A DNA stretch of 64,000 bases from Marinobacter sp. F3R11. Its GTDB lineage: Bacteria > Pseudomonadota > Gammaproteobacteria > Pseudomonadales > Oleiphilaceae. The translations under genes were made by a program, and so were the position numbers. Where the stretch lies: assembly GCF_003318275.1 (NCBI RefSeq), contig NZ_QOCH01000015.1:961675-1025674 (forward strand), given 5' to 3'. Positions 1 through 8,662 of the stretch are shown here, in pieces. Numbering within the stretch: position 1 is the first letter of the stretch; every line of letters starts with the position of its first letter. Under the pieces are notes generated by a model. That model worked only from the letters and a program-made list of their open reading frames with translations. It had not been told where the DNA came from and searched no databases.

Positions 1-659
1 TCGAGCGCATACTTACGAATACTCTCATCGCGAATCGGGCCTACCGCTCCACCTACCCCGAACATTCGTACACGAACACCAAGCCTGCTAAGTGCCTGGC
101 CCAGCTCAAGCCCGATCACGCCTGGCCCGAAAACAACAACCGACTCAGGCAAATCCTGCCATTCAAAAATGTCGTCATTGAGCACAAGGCGGTCTTTGGC
201 TTCTTTCAGAAAACCCGGAATATTGGGGCGGGAGCCAGTTGCAATGATTATCCGACGGGCATGAATTTCGGTTTCATTGTCAACGATCAGGCGATTGGGG
301 CCAGCGAAGCGGGCGTTGCCCCTGATACGATGCTGCTCGGGGAACATTTCTACCGAACGGACTACTGAACCCACAAATCGGTCACGCTCTGAGCGCACCC
401 GCTCCATCACGCGCTTTCCATCCACTGTGATGTCGCCGGCAGAGATGCCGAACAGCTTTCCCCTGGCCATCCCATATGCGCTGTCCGCAGCTGCAATCAG
501 CAACTTGCTTGGCATACAGCCCACCCGGGCACAGGTAGTTCCGTACTCGCCACCTTCAATAAGCACCACCTTGTCCGTGGCCTTTCGTACCCTCTGATAG
601 GCCACCATTCCGGCAGTCCCTGCGCCAATAATTGCCACATCCACTTCACGCTTTTCCAT
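1..659 (-). CDS. Pyridine nucleotide-disulfide oxidoreductase, dihydrolipoyl dehydrogenase type (cut by window edge)
   Basis: Reading leftward from the ATG at 657-659, the frame stays open to base 1, so only about 219 N-terminal residues are present. The start has a GGAGG-type ribosome site about 10 nt upstream. The protein begins with the FAD-binding Rossmann motif IIGAGTAGM (residues 9-17) and has the redox-active pair in [12 protein letters not shown], the C-x4-C arrangement of dihydrolipoamide dehydrogenase, mercuric reductase and soluble transhydrogenase relatives. ATGSRP follows, and the start of the NAD-binding fold ([14 protein letters not shown]) is near residue 180. The family uses FAD and a cysteine pair to move electrons between NAD(P)H and a disulfide or metal substrate. 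No 2-oxoacid dehydrogenase genes are nearby, so the substrate is unknown. It is divergent from the LysE-type gene. Confidence 0.85.
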   Translation of the reverse strand, partial: MEKREVDVAIIGAGTAGMVAYQRVRKATDKVVLIEGGEYGTTCARVGCMPSKLLIAAADSAYGMARGKLFGISAGDITVDGKRVMERVRSERDRFVGSVVRSVEMFPEQHRIRGNARFAGPNRLIVDNETEIHARRIIIATGSRPNIPGFLKEAKDRLVLNDDIFEWQDLPESVVVFGPGVIGLELGQALSRLGVRVRMFGVGGAVGPIRDESIRKYAL

Positions 660-759
660 AAAACAGCCTCCACTCCGGTATTCCAGAAAACCGGGAACCC
701 GGATAAGAAATACAATAATATGTGCGCCAGTATATGCGCCTTTACCCGTAACCCTGATT

Positions 760-789
760 TTGACAGCCTTGAATTGCCGCCATTCTGAT
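760..789 (+). promoter_or_regulatory. Candidate sigma70 promoter for the LysE-type exporter gene
   Basis: TTGACA at 760-765, an 18-nt spacer and TCTGAT at 784-789 lie 33 nt upstream of the chosen start at 823. The -35 is a perfect match and the -10 is weak (4 of 6). Confidence 0.35.
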
Positions 790-822
790 TTAGCGCAACT
801 CAGGCCCGGAGAGGACCCTGAA

Positions 823-1494
823 ATGGACAGTTACTGGCCAGAATTTCTCACTGTAGCACTGATACACTGGTTGGCTGTAGCCAGCCCGGGGCCGGATTTT
901 GCAGTGATGATCCGGCAAGCACTGTTCAGGAGCCGGAAAAACGCATTGATCACCTCAGCCGGTATAGCTGCAGGCATTCTGGTACACGTGACCTACTCCC
1001 TGCTGGGTATTGGCCTGCTCATCCAGCAGTCAATCCTGCTGTTTACCATACTCAAGATTGCCGGTGCACTGTACCTCACCTGGATTGCAGTACAGTGTCT
1101 GCAAGCCAGGGCAGGTGGAATTCATGTGGCAGCCGGGCCGGTTTCTCTGCAATCCAGCGCTGCTGCCCTGCGCCTGGGTTTTCTGACCAATGTCCTTAAT
1201 CCGAAAGCGACTTTATTCTTTGTTTCACTGTTTTCAGTTGTCATCAGCCCGGGGACTCCCGTGGCTATACAGGCCGCTTACGGTATTTACATGGCACTGG
1301 CGACGGGTGTCTGGTTCACCCTGGTTGCCATTTTCTTTACGCTGCCCGCTGTACGTAATGGATTCAACCGCTTCGGCCACTGGCTCGACCGGTTGATGGG
1401 CGGCATTCTGCTGCTGCTGGCGGGCCAGCTTCTGTTCTCTACAGTGAGCGGAGCAGAGCTTCCGTCTGGCTCCAGCACAGGCAAGGGTCTGTGA
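823..1494 (+). CDS. LysE/RhtB family amino-acid or metabolite exporter
   Basis: This is a 223-residue, strongly hydrophobic inner-membrane protein with about six predicted membrane segments. The N-terminal [12 protein letters not shown] (about residues 20-31) and central [15 protein letters not shown] (about 118-132) are the hallmark motifs of LysE/RhtB exporters, which extrude amino acids such as lysine, homoserine or threonine by proton exchange. The start at 823 is preferred over an upstream TTG at 760 because the homology begins there and GGAGAGGA precedes it. Substrate cannot be read from sequence. Its last 56 bases overlap, tail to tail, the 3-prime end of the DAHP synthase gene on the other strand. 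Confidence 0.9.
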   Translation: MDSYWPEFLTVALIHWLAVASPGPDFAVMIRQALFRSRKNALITSAGIAAGILVHVTYSLLGIGLLIQQSILLFTILKIAGALYLTWIAVQCLQARAGGIHVAAGPVSLQSSAAALRLGFLTNVLNPKATLFFVSLFSVVISPGTPVAIQAAYGIYMALATGVWFTLVAIFFTLPAVRNGFNRFGHWLDRLMGGILLLLAGQLLFSTVSGAELPSGSSTGKGL

Positions 1495-2491
1495 TCGAAC
1501 AGCCATAGCGCAGATCATCTCCGTCGTCCTGCCGCCCGGCCTCAAGAAAGCTCTCAAGCATCAGTCCACGAATATTGGTGCTGCCTGACCGCCGCTGACG
1601 CATCACTTCACGAGCGACATCAATCTGACGCTCGGCCTGCTTACAGGCATTGTCATGACTGCAATCCACCATAATTGCAGCGCAGAGGCCTGCGTCAGAA
1701 AGGCTTTCCGAGGCGTGCTGAATGCTGGTTTCATCATAGTTGGTGATACCCCGGCCGCCACGTAGCACCAGATGGGTGTCCGGATTGCCCCGGGTGCTGA
1801 CCATGACTGGCGCGCCCTTGGCGGAAACACCCAGGTGATGATGGGGATGAGCTCCTGATTTCATGGCATTGATAGCAACACTGATCCCTCCATCCGTGCC
1901 ATTTTTGAATCCGGCTGGCATAGGCAGACCACTGACCATCTCTCGATGAATCTGGGATTCAGTGGTACGGGCCCCAATAGCGGTCCAACTCACCAGATCA
2001 CCGAGGTAATCCATTGCAAAGGGGCTCAAAGCTTCAGTTGCCAGCGGCAAGCCCATCTCAGCCAGATTGAGAAGCAGGCGGCGTGAGCGCAACAGGCCTT
2101 CATTAAGATCGCCGGCGCCTGTACGTTCAGGATCGTATAACAAACCCTTCCAACCAACCGTTGTTCTCGGTTTTTCCAGGTATGCACGCATAACAATAAG
2201 TAAACGATCACTCACCGCATCCGCCAGAGATTTCAGCTTTTCGCCATACTCCAGCGCAGCAACTTCATCATGAATCGAGCAGGGCCCGACCACAACAAGG
2301 ATGCGTTCATCCTTGCCGTGCAGAACGTCCCGGATCTCTTTCCGGTGTTTTGCTATCTGCAGTGCAAGCCGCTCGTCGAGCGGCAAAAGCTCCCGCAATT
2401 CGGCCGGTGTAGGCAGAGCTGTCTCCTGCCGGTGTGTCGATCCGGAACCCAGCACCTTACACTCTCCGGAGGGCTTCAAAGGCATATTCAT
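1439..2491 (-). CDS. 3-deoxy-7-phosphoheptulonate (DAHP) synthase, class I
   Basis: This enzyme catalyses the first step of the shikimate pathway, condensing phosphoenolpyruvate with erythrose 4-phosphate in the cytosol. The 350-residue length is usual for the AroF/AroG/AroH type. Motifs include VVGPCSIHD (about 69-75), KPRTTVGWKGL (107-117, phosphoenolpyruvate binding), GARTTESQ (173-180), KNGTDG and VDCSHDNACK near the C-terminus. The start at 2491 (MNMPLKP) has GGAAA about 7 nt upstream; a second ATG at 2485 is possible. Which aromatic amino acid inhibits the enzyme cannot be read safely. Upstream are an aromatic-rich leader peptide and an intrinsic terminator, so expression is probably attenuated by charged aromatic tRNA levels. 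The 3-prime end overlaps the LysE gene by 56 bases. Confidence 0.95.
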   Translation of the reverse strand: MNMPLKPSGECKVLGSGSTHRQETALPTPAELRELLPLDERLALQIAKHRKEIRDVLHGKDERILVVVGPCSIHDEVAALEYGEKLKSLADAVSDRLLIVMRAYLEKPRTTVGWKGLLYDPERTGAGDLNEGLLRSRRLLLNLAEMGLPLATEALSPFAMDYLGDLVSWTAIGARTTESQIHREMVSGLPMPAGFKNGTDGGISVAINAMKSGAHPHHHLGVSAKGAPVMVSTRGNPDTHLVLRGGRGITNYDETSIQHASESLSDAGLCAAIMVDCSHDNACKQAERQIDVAREVMRQRRSGSTNIRGLMLESFLEAGRQDDGDDLRYGCSITDPCLCWSQTEALLRSL

Positions 2492-2522
2492 ATCGGTGTT
2501 TCCATTTCCCTGCGTCAGAATC

Positions 2523-2557
2523 AAAAAAGCCCCGGCTGGGCTACCAGTCGGGGCTTT
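2523..2557 (-). terminator. Intrinsic terminator in the DAHP synthase leader (attenuator)
   Basis: On the minus strand AAAGCCCCG (2549-2557) pairs perfectly with CGGGGCTTT (2526-2534). CTGG/CCAG pairs inside, across one A-C mismatch, with a TAGC loop, and six U residues end at 2523. It lies only 31 nt before the ATG of the DAHP synthase gene and 65 nt after the leader-peptide stop codon, so it would abort transcription into its own gene rather than end an upstream one. Confidence 0.85.
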
Positions 2558-2568
2558 CTGAGTCCGAC

Positions 2569-2595
2569 GGCAGCCTGGTTTTTCGCCGGGCTGCC
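2569..2595 (-). promoter_or_regulatory. Upstream hairpin in the DAHP synthase leader
   Basis: GGCAGCC (2589-2595 read on the minus strand) pairs with GGCTGCC (2569-2575) around a 13-nt loop. It sits between the leader-peptide stop and the terminator, where a pause or protector hairpin would be expected. I could not identify a convincing antiterminator pairing by eye. Confidence 0.5.
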
Positions 2596-2622
2596 ATCCT
2601 CGTTGTTCGTTTTTTGAAGATG

Positions 2623-2760
2623 TTACGGGCGGCCCTGGCGCTGGCTAAAATAAAAGCCATAACCAAACCACCAAAAAAACACAGAAGCGATCACCGCCAA
2701 CGGCTTTTGGCCGGAAGCTTGCAGAACATTCAATTGACAGATCGCTTGTGTCGTCTTCAT
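2623..2760 (-). CDS. Aromatic-rich leader peptide of the DAHP synthase gene
   Basis: This is a 45-codon frame, ATG at 2758-2760 and TAA at 2623-2625. Residues 28-38 read FFWWFGYGFYF (bases 2647-2679): nine of eleven consecutive codons are Phe, Trp or Tyr. The stop is followed by a hairpin and an intrinsic terminator, then the DAHP synthase gene, which is the arrangement of trpL- and pheL-type attenuators. A ribosome slowed at these codons would be expected to favour an antiterminated leader. No good Shine-Dalgarno site precedes the ATG; the candidate promoter would place the transcript start almost at the ATG, so either the message is leaderless or a downstream GTG or TTG in the same frame starts the peptide. 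The aromatic run is in frame in every case. Confidence 0.75.
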   Translation of the reverse strand: MKTTQAICQLNVLQASGQKPLAVIASVFFWWFGYGFYFSQRQGRP

Positions 2761-2767
2761 GCTTACT

Positions 2768-2797
2768 AATATATACCCCGGGTTTTCAACTTGGCAA
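2768..2797 (-). promoter_or_regulatory. Candidate promoter for the DAHP synthase leader transcript
   Basis: On the minus strand TTGCCA (2792-2797) and TATATT (2768-2773) are separated by 18 nt; a TATATA alternative gives 16 nt. The transcript would start about seven bases downstream, at or next to the leader ATG. Confidence 0.4.
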
Positions 2798-2866
2798 CCC
2801 GTAACCGCGCTTTTTAGCAGATCAATACCAGAATAACCGGCCTTTCAGGGACAATGGGAACCAGCA

Positions 2867-3655
2867 ATGACATTAAATCTGCGGAATTACACCTTCCTGT
2901 TCTTTTTTATACTCATGCTCGCACTCATCTCCGGAACTGGTTCAGCACATGCTGACTCCCGAGCCTGGCAGCTCAATAACCGGGCTGGCGAGGATGTGGC
3001 AAGCCAGGTGCGGGAGCTTTATCACGGCGAGCCCGTATCTGTCACAGCTCGCGGGCAGCAACTCGTTGTTCGCGGCGACCAGCAATTGCTGGACGAAATC
3101 GGCATTTTAATCGAAACCCTGGACGTTGCTCCGGTGCAGGTCAGGATAACCGTACGGTCCCAGGAGGATATCGGTGGCAAGCGCTCCGGTGGTGGGGTCA
3201 CAACAACACGAAACGGGGCGGGCGTAATCGTTGAGCGCAGAGTTACAAGCACTGGCGGCTCGCGGGAACGAAGCCTGATGGTTATGGACGGACAATCGGC
3301 TCATATTACGTCTGGCCAGGTGAGAACCCTGCCCTTCGCTGTACAGGGAGGAAGAAACCCGGCAGCCATCTTTGAGCAGGTAGAAACACGCAGTGGTTTT
3401 ATTGTCAGCCCACAGGTGATTTCAGATCGTGCTGTAGAGCTGAATATTGTCTCTTTTGAAGCGGATCCCGCGGAGCTGGATGGGTATGAAACCCAGGCTT
3501 TAGTGACAATTCGCAGAGTGGAACCAGGCCAATGGGTATCTTTGGGTAGCACTTCAACCGAGTCGACCCACAAACAATCGGGCATTGCCTACAGCGTAAA
3601 GAGTAGCCAGTCAGATAACCGGAGCTTCCAGGTGAAGGTCGACATTATCCACTGA
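2867..3655 (+). CDS. Secreted protein with secretin N-domain-like fold, function unknown
   Basis: The protein has 262 residues with a clear signal peptide (hydrophobic 9-24, likely cleavage after AHA at 29). Residues about 31-95 (VASQVRELYHGEPVSVTARGQQLVVRGD...IGILIETLDVAPVQVRITVRSQ) resemble the short N-terminal domains of type II/III secretins, which stack in the periplasm. The rest is beta-rich with a glycine-rich linker (RSGGGVTTTRNGAG), but there is no secretin pore domain, and at about 260 residues it is far too short for a secretin. It is convergent with the membrane J-domain gene, 3 bases away. No type II secretion or pilus genes are in the window. A periplasmic role is inferred from the signal peptide only. 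Confidence 0.65.
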   Translation: MTLNLRNYTFLFFFILMLALISGTGSAHADSRAWQLNNRAGEDVASQVRELYHGEPVSVTARGQQLVVRGDQQLLDEIGILIETLDVAPVQVRITVRSQEDIGGKRSGGGVTTTRNGAGVIVERRVTSTGGSRERSLMVMDGQSAHITSGQVRTLPFAVQGGRNPAAIFEQVETRSGFIVSPQVISDRAVELNIVSFEADPAELDGYETQALVTIRRVEPGQWVSLGSTSTESTHKQSGIAYSVKSSQSDNRSFQVKVDIIH

Positions 3656-3658
3656 AGC

Positions 3659-4159
3659 CTACGTTCTGTTGCGCAGTAATACACTTTTTGCTTCATTTAT
3701 CTTGGCGGCCAGATAATCGCTCCCGCCCCGGTCCGGGTGCATTTTCTGCATCAGCCGACGATGGGCCATAACAATCTCGTCTTTCGAACATGCAGCAGAA
3801 ACGCCCAGTATTTCACAGGCCTCACGCTCAGACATACTGCCACTGTATACCGGCCCTGACTGCTCTGAGCCAGCCCTGCGTTCACCGCCCGCATCACCCG
3901 CACCCGAAAAAAAGCGATTCAGTGCCGGCACATACCGGATGATCTCCGGCAACTTTCGCAACAGTGGAATCAGTGCAGCGACAGCAGCTGTCAGGACATG
4001 CACCCGCCCCGTAAGAACCATGAACACCAACAAAGCGCCACCACCGATGAGAATGACCTTCCAGGTGGCCGCTTTCTTCTTCTCTGGTGACAATCCGCCC
4101 CATTGCTTCAGAACCACAAAGACAGCTGCCGCCAAAGCGATTCCCAATATCCACTGCAT
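3659..4159 (-). CDS. Membrane-anchored J-domain protein
   Basis: This is a 166-residue protein with hydrophobic segments at about 2-18, 34-50 and 55-67 and a C-terminal J domain (about 108-166) carrying the HPD tripeptide at 141-143, the element that stimulates the ATPase of DnaK-type chaperones. The layout, an N-terminal membrane anchor followed by a minimal J domain, recalls Tim14/Pam18-type co-chaperones. The start at 4159 (MQWILG) is chosen because AAGGATC lies 6-7 nt upstream and the hydrophobic anchor begins there. The client is unknown. Confidence 0.8.
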   Translation of the reverse strand: MQWILGIALAAAVFVVLKQWGGLSPEKKKAATWKVILIGGGALLVFMVLTGRVHVLTAAVAALIPLLRKLPEIIRYVPALNRFFSGAGDAGGERRAGSEQSGPVYSGSMSEREACEILGVSAACSKDEIVMAHRRLMQKMHPDRGGSDYLAAKINEAKSVLLRNRT

Positions 4160-4413
4160 GATTGATCCTTTAATGATATAAGATCGTAATTCTGGCACCT
4201 ATTGTTGTGACAAGGCTAGCCACAAATACCTACAACCCGGTGACAACTGCCCCCGGAGTTTAGTAGGATGCTATGTTTTGTCTCACATCAATAATTTCCG
4301 CATCCAAACAGTCTGTTGTTATACAAGGATCCGGAAGGGAAACACGGTCATCCGCCGCCCTTTCCTGATGATTGTAAACACCGGACGAGATAGAGATTTC
4401 CAGGACCTGAATT

Positions 4414-5517
4414 ATGCGCACTGCTTCCCGCTTCCTGATCGCAATCATTTTCCTTGTCGTGGTGCTTGGCGGCATCTTCGGCTACAAGTTTTATCAGTTT
4501 GGCCAGATGAAAGAAATGATGTCCCAACCTCAGCCACCAGCGCAGATATCCGCCACGGACGCACTGATTGAAACCTGGACCCCCTCCGTCAAAGCGGTAG
4601 GCAGTATCACAGCGGTTAACGGTATTGAGGTAGCCAACGAAGTTCCCGGGGTAATAGAAAGCATTCACTTTGAATCCGGTGACAAGGTCAAACAGGGTGA
4701 TATTCTGATCCGCCTGAACACAGAGATTGATGAGGCAGCCGTGCGTACCCAACGTGCGAACGCCCAGTTGGCAGAGCAGGAGTTCAAGCGTATATCGGAT
4801 CTGCTGCCAAGGCGTGCGGTGTCCCAGTCCCAGTATGACGAATCCAAAGCGAATTTCGATGCTGCTCGTGCACGGGTCAACGAAGCTGAAGCTCAACTCA
4901 GCAAGAAGGTCATCCGTGCCCCGTTTGACGGCACCCTGGGCATTCGTATGGTAGATCAGGGCGAATACATTGCCACCGGCACACCGATTGTTGAAATCAA
5001 TATGCTGGACCCGATTTACGTGGATTACACCCTGTCCGAGAAGAACCTGCCGGACGTTGCCCGGGGCTATTCAGTCATTGCCACCGTAGCGGCTGTCCCC
5101 GAACAGGAGTTTGAAGGAAAGGTCAGTGCCATCAACACGTCTGTAAACCCGGAAACGCGGACCGTACGCATCCGCGCAACGCTGGACAACCCGGAGGGCC
5201 TGCTGCGTCCAGGTATGTTTGCAACCGTACAGACCAGACAACCAGTAGCTGACGAAGTCGTTACCATTCCCCGTACTGCTGTCTCCTACAATACCTACGG
5301 CGATTTCGTATTTGTCGTTGAAGAGAATGATGAGGGTGTGCTGGTGGTTAATCGCCGCACTATCACTGCAGGCCAGACACGGGATAAGCGGGTTGCAATT
5401 CTCTCCGGCCTTGAAGCAGGCGAGAAAGTCGTTTCCAAAGGATTGCTCCGGCTCCGTGCCGGCCAGAAGGTCGAGATTCAGGAAGACGAAAAGCCGTCGC
5501 AGGAGGCATCTGAGTAA
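4414..5517 (+). CDS. RND efflux periplasmic adaptor (membrane fusion protein)
   Basis: The 367-residue protein has an N-terminal membrane anchor (about 8-24), a lipoyl-like half motif VPGVIESIHFESGDKVKQGDIL (about 77-98), an alpha-hairpin region (about 110-160) and the second half motif VIRAPFDGTLGIRMVDQGEYI, followed by beta-barrel domains. This is the AcrA/MexH family: it bridges an inner-membrane RND pump to an outer-membrane channel. AGGAC precedes the ATG. Its stop and the pump gene's start share one base (TAATG), implying translational coupling. No TolC-type channel gene and no TetR or MarR regulator is adjacent, so the channel is probably encoded elsewhere. Confidence 0.93.
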   Translation: MRTASRFLIAIIFLVVVLGGIFGYKFYQFGQMKEMMSQPQPPAQISATDALIETWTPSVKAVGSITAVNGIEVANEVPGVIESIHFESGDKVKQGDILIRLNTEIDEAAVRTQRANAQLAEQEFKRISDLLPRRAVSQSQYDESKANFDAARARVNEAEAQLSKKVIRAPFDGTLGIRMVDQGEYIATGTPIVEINMLDPIYVDYTLSEKNLPDVARGYSVIATVAAVPEQEFEGKVSAINTSVNPETRTVRIRATLDNPEGLLRPGMFATVQTRQPVADEVVTIPRTAVSYNTYGDFVFVVEENDEGVLVVNRRTITAGQTRDKRVAILSGLEAGEKVVSKGLLRLRAGQKVEIQEDEKPSQEASE

Positions 5518-8500
5518 TGCGATTCACCGACATTTTCATCCATCGGCCCGTATTGGCGACGGTGGTCAGCCTTCTTATCCTGCTGCTCGGTGCCCGTGCA
5601 GCCATGGAGATGGAGATCCGGCAATATCCGGAGCTGGAAAGCACCACGGTTACAGTCACAACAGCCTATCCGGGTGCCAGCTCAGATCTGATCAAGGGCT
5701 TTATTACCACGCCACTGCAACAGGCCATAGCAGAAGCCAGCGGCATCGATTACCTGACGTCGACAAGTTCACAAGGCTCCTCCACCATTGAAGCCAAGAT
5801 GATTCTGAACTACGACGCCAATGCTGCACTGGCCGAGATACAGGCAAAGGTCGCCAGCCAGCGAAACGTTCTGCCCGCTGACGCCCAGGACCCTGTGATC
5901 ACGTCTACCACCGGTGACTCTACGGCGCTGATGTATATTGCGTTCTACAGTACAGAGATGGCTGTCCCGCAGATTACCGATTACCTTACCCGAGTGGTGC
6001 AACCGAGACTTCAGGCACTTTCCGGTGTTGGTAAGGCCCAGCTGCTTGGCCGTAAGTTTGCCTTGCGTGTATGGCTCGATCCGGAGCGCCTGGCCGCTAT
6101 TGACATGACCCCGCAAGAGGTCGTTGCCAAACTGCGCGCCAACAACTACCAGGCAGCCGTAGGTAATACCAAAGGCACCTACACCGAAGTCAGCATGACC
6201 AGTGACACAGATGTAGCGGATCCGGATGAATTCCGTAATCTCGTTGTCAAACAGGCCAACGGGACCCAGATCCGACTTCAGGATATAGCGCGGGTGGAGC
6301 TGGGGTCAGAAACTTACGATTCATTGGCACTGTACAAGGGCCAGCCAGCGACGTATGTGGCGATCGAGCTGGCGCCCGGCGCCAACCCTCTTACGGTAGC
6401 CGGCCTGGTAAAAAATGACCTTCCGGATATCGAAAGCCAGTTACCGGCTGCCCTGAAGGTTCGACTTGCCTATGACGCCTCAGATTTTATTGAGGACTCC
6501 ATAAACGAGGTTATCCGTACCCTGCTGGAAGCTATGGGGATCGTACTTGTGGTGGTTTTCCTGTGCCTGGGATCCATTCGTGCCTCCATCGTACCCTCTG
6601 TTGCAGTTCCCCTGTCGCTCATTGGCGGCGCCTTTTTCATGCATATATTCGGGTTTTCCCTGAACCTGCTGACACTGTTGTCCATGGTTCTGGCCATAGG
6701 CCTGGTGGTGGACGATGCCATCATCATGGTAGAAAACGTTCACCGGCATATTGAAGACGGCGAATCGCGGTTCGATGCAGCCTTACACGGTGCACGGGAA
6801 ATGGCTGTGCCAATTATCGCCATGACCACCACCCTGGTTGCGGTCTATGCGCCTATCGGCTTTATGGGTGGTCTGGTGGGATCCCTGTTTACCGAGTTCG
6901 CTTTCACCCTGGCGGGTACAGTCGTAATCTCGGGTATTGTTGCCCTTACCCTTTCCCCCATGCTGTCCGCCAAAGTGCTCAAGCCACACGGTAATCCTGG
7001 AAAATTCGAGAGCCTGGTCGAGCGCACATTCAACGGTATCTCGTCAGGTTACAAAGCGGCGCTTGCTTCCCTGATGCACACAAAGTCCGTAGTGGTCTTT
7101 TTTGCGCTGGTCGTACTGGGCTCCATCTACTTCATGGCGATGATGAGCCAGAATGAGCTGGCTCCCACTGAAGACCAGGGCATTTTGTTCTATCAGGGCC
7201 TGGGACCGCAGACGTCTACCCTGGAATATCTTCTGGAGCATGGGGAAGAAGTTCAGGAACGTCTGTCTACTGTGCCCGGTTATGCCGAAGACTTTATGAT
7301 CGTAGGCATCACCGCACCCAATGCTGTATTCGGTGGTTTCAAGATGGAGCCATGGAGCCAACGGGACATTTCCCAGTTTGAAGCCCAGCCTCAGCTTGAT
7401 GCAGAGCTCAAAAACGTAACCGGCCTGCAGACTGCCGTCTTCCCCCGGCCATCCCTACCCGGATCTGGCGGCGGCTTGCCGTTCCAGTTTGTAATAACAA
7501 CTGGCAACAGCTACGAACAGCTCGATCAGGTAGCCGATGAATTACTGGGGAAAGCAATGGCCAGCGGCAACTTCATGTTCCTGCAAAAATCCATTAACTT
7601 CGATCGCCCGGTGACACGGATCAATGTCGATCGCGACCGGGTCGCCGATCTCGGGCTTTCCATGCAGGATGTCGGACAGTCGCTGTCCAGCATGCTTGGT
7701 GGCGGTTACATCAACCGCTTCAGTATGGAAGGCAGGTCCTATCAGGTCATTCCCCAGGTAGATCAACGGTTCCGGCTGGACGAACAAGCACTGAACGATT
7801 ATTACATCCGCACAGGTGAAGGCACTCTTGTCCCTCTGGGCAGCGTTGTAAGCTTTAGCCACGATGTAGAGCCTTCAAACCGCACACAGTTCAACCAGCA
7901 GAACTCTCTGACCCTGCAAGGGGTTGTCATGCCGGGAATTGCGGCAGGGACCGCCATGGACTTTATGCAACAAACCGCAGACGAGGTATTCCCTCAGGGC
8001 TTCACCTACGATTACACCGGGCAGAGCCGGCAACTGGCAAATCAGGGCAGCGCACTGATTGTCACCTTCTTCCTGTCGTTGCTGGTGATCTATCTGGTAC
8101 TGGCGGCCCAGTTCGAAAGCTGGCGCGATCCGTTTATCATTCTGATCTCGGTACCCATGTCTGTGGCAGGTGCCATGGCGTTTATCGTCCTTGGCTTTGC
8201 AACAATGAACATCTATACACAAGTAGGCCTGATTACTCTGATCGGGGTCGTATCCAAGAACGGGATACTGATCGTGGAGTTTGCAAACCAGCTGCAGAAA
8301 GACAAAGGCTTTAACAAGGTAGAGGCCGTTATTGAGGCTGCCGCCATTCGTTTAAGGCCCATTATAATGACATCACTGGCGCTGATCTTTGCCATGGTGC
8401 CACTGCTGATCGCAGCTGGTCCCGGAGCTGAAAGCCGCTTTGCCATCGGACTGACTATCAGTGCCGGGCTGGGCATCGGCACTTTGTTCACTGTTTTCGT

Positions 8501-8594
8501 GTTGCCTGCGTTCTATATTCTGCTGGCCCGCGATCACAATGAAGAGAACGAGGTCCAACCCGCAACCCAAAACCAGCTACCTACAACCCCCTAG
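5517..8594 (+). CDS. RND-family multidrug efflux pump, inner-membrane subunit
   Basis: At 1025 residues this is the usual size of hydrophobe/amphiphile efflux (HAE1) RND pumps such as AcrB, MexB and MexI. It starts with the typical MRFTDIFIHRPVLATVVSLLI membrane segment followed by a large periplasmic loop. The proton-relay aspartate pair is present (D399-D400 in GLVVDDAIIMVENV), and a second repeat with a large loop and six membrane segments follows. It would expel drugs, dyes or detergents using proton motive force. Sequence alone does not give the substrate. It is co-transcribed with the adaptor and closed by a strong terminator at 8611-8650. Confidence 0.93.
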   Translation: MRFTDIFIHRPVLATVVSLLILLLGARAAMEMEIRQYPELESTTVTVTTAYPGASSDLIKGFITTPLQQAIAEASGIDYLTSTSSQGSSTIEAKMILNYDANAALAEIQAKVASQRNVLPADAQDPVITSTTGDSTALMYIAFYSTEMAVPQITDYLTRVVQPRLQALSGVGKAQLLGRKFALRVWLDPERLAAIDMTPQEVVAKLRANNYQAAVGNTKGTYTEVSMTSDTDVADPDEFRNLVVKQANGTQIRLQDIARVELGSETYDSLALYKGQPATYVAIELAPGANPLTVAGLVKNDLPDIESQLPAALKVRLAYDASDFIEDSINEVIRTLLEAMGIVLVVVFLCLGSIRASIVPSVAVPLSLIGGAFFMHIFGFSLNLLTLLSMVLAIGLVVDDAIIMVENVHRHIEDGESRFDAALHGAREMAVPIIAMTTTLVAVYAPIGFMGGLVGSLFTEFAFTLAGTVVISGIVALTLSPMLSAKVLKPHGNPGKFESLVERTFNGISSGYKAALASLMHTKSVVVFFALVVLGSIYFMAMMSQNELAPTEDQGILFYQGLGPQTSTLEYLLEHGEEVQERLSTVPGYAEDFMIVGITAPNAVFGGFKMEPWSQRDISQFEAQPQLDAELKNVTGLQTAVFPRPSLPGSGGGLPFQFVITTGNSYEQLDQVADELLGKAMASGNFMFLQKSINFDRPVTRINVDRDRVADLGLSMQDVGQSLSSMLGGGYINRFSMEGRSYQVIPQVDQRFRLDEQALNDYYIRTGEGTLVPLGSVVSFSHDVEPSNRTQFNQQNSLTLQGVVMPGIAAGTAMDFMQQTADEVFPQGFTYDYTGQSRQLANQGSALIVTFFLSLLVIYLVLAAQFESWRDPFIILISVPMSVAGAMAFIVLGFATMNIYTQVGLITLIGVVSKNGILIVEFANQLQKDKGFNKVEAVIEAAAIRLRPIIMTSLALIFAMVPLLIAAGPGAESRFAIGLTISAGLGIGTLFTVFVLPAFYILLARDHNEENEVQPATQNQLPTTP

Positions 8595-8610
8595 CGGTCA
8601 GTAGCGGACA

Positions 8611-8650
8611 AAAAAGCCGGGCTAACCCCTTCTGGTTAGCCCGGCTTTTT
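8611..8650. terminator. Bidirectional intrinsic terminator between the pump gene and the AraC gene
   Basis: A perfect 17-bp stem (AAAAAGCCGGGCTAACC at 8611-8627 with its complement at 8634-8650) surrounds a 6-nt loop, with T-runs on both strands. It sits between two convergent genes and can serve both. Confidence 0.95.
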
Positions 8651-8662
8651 TGCCATCTTCAC

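Noticed and set aside
4206..4225. CRP/Vfr-like half sites TTGTG and CACAA upstream of the efflux operon
   Set aside because: The spacing is 11 bases instead of that needed for TGTGA-N6-TCACA.
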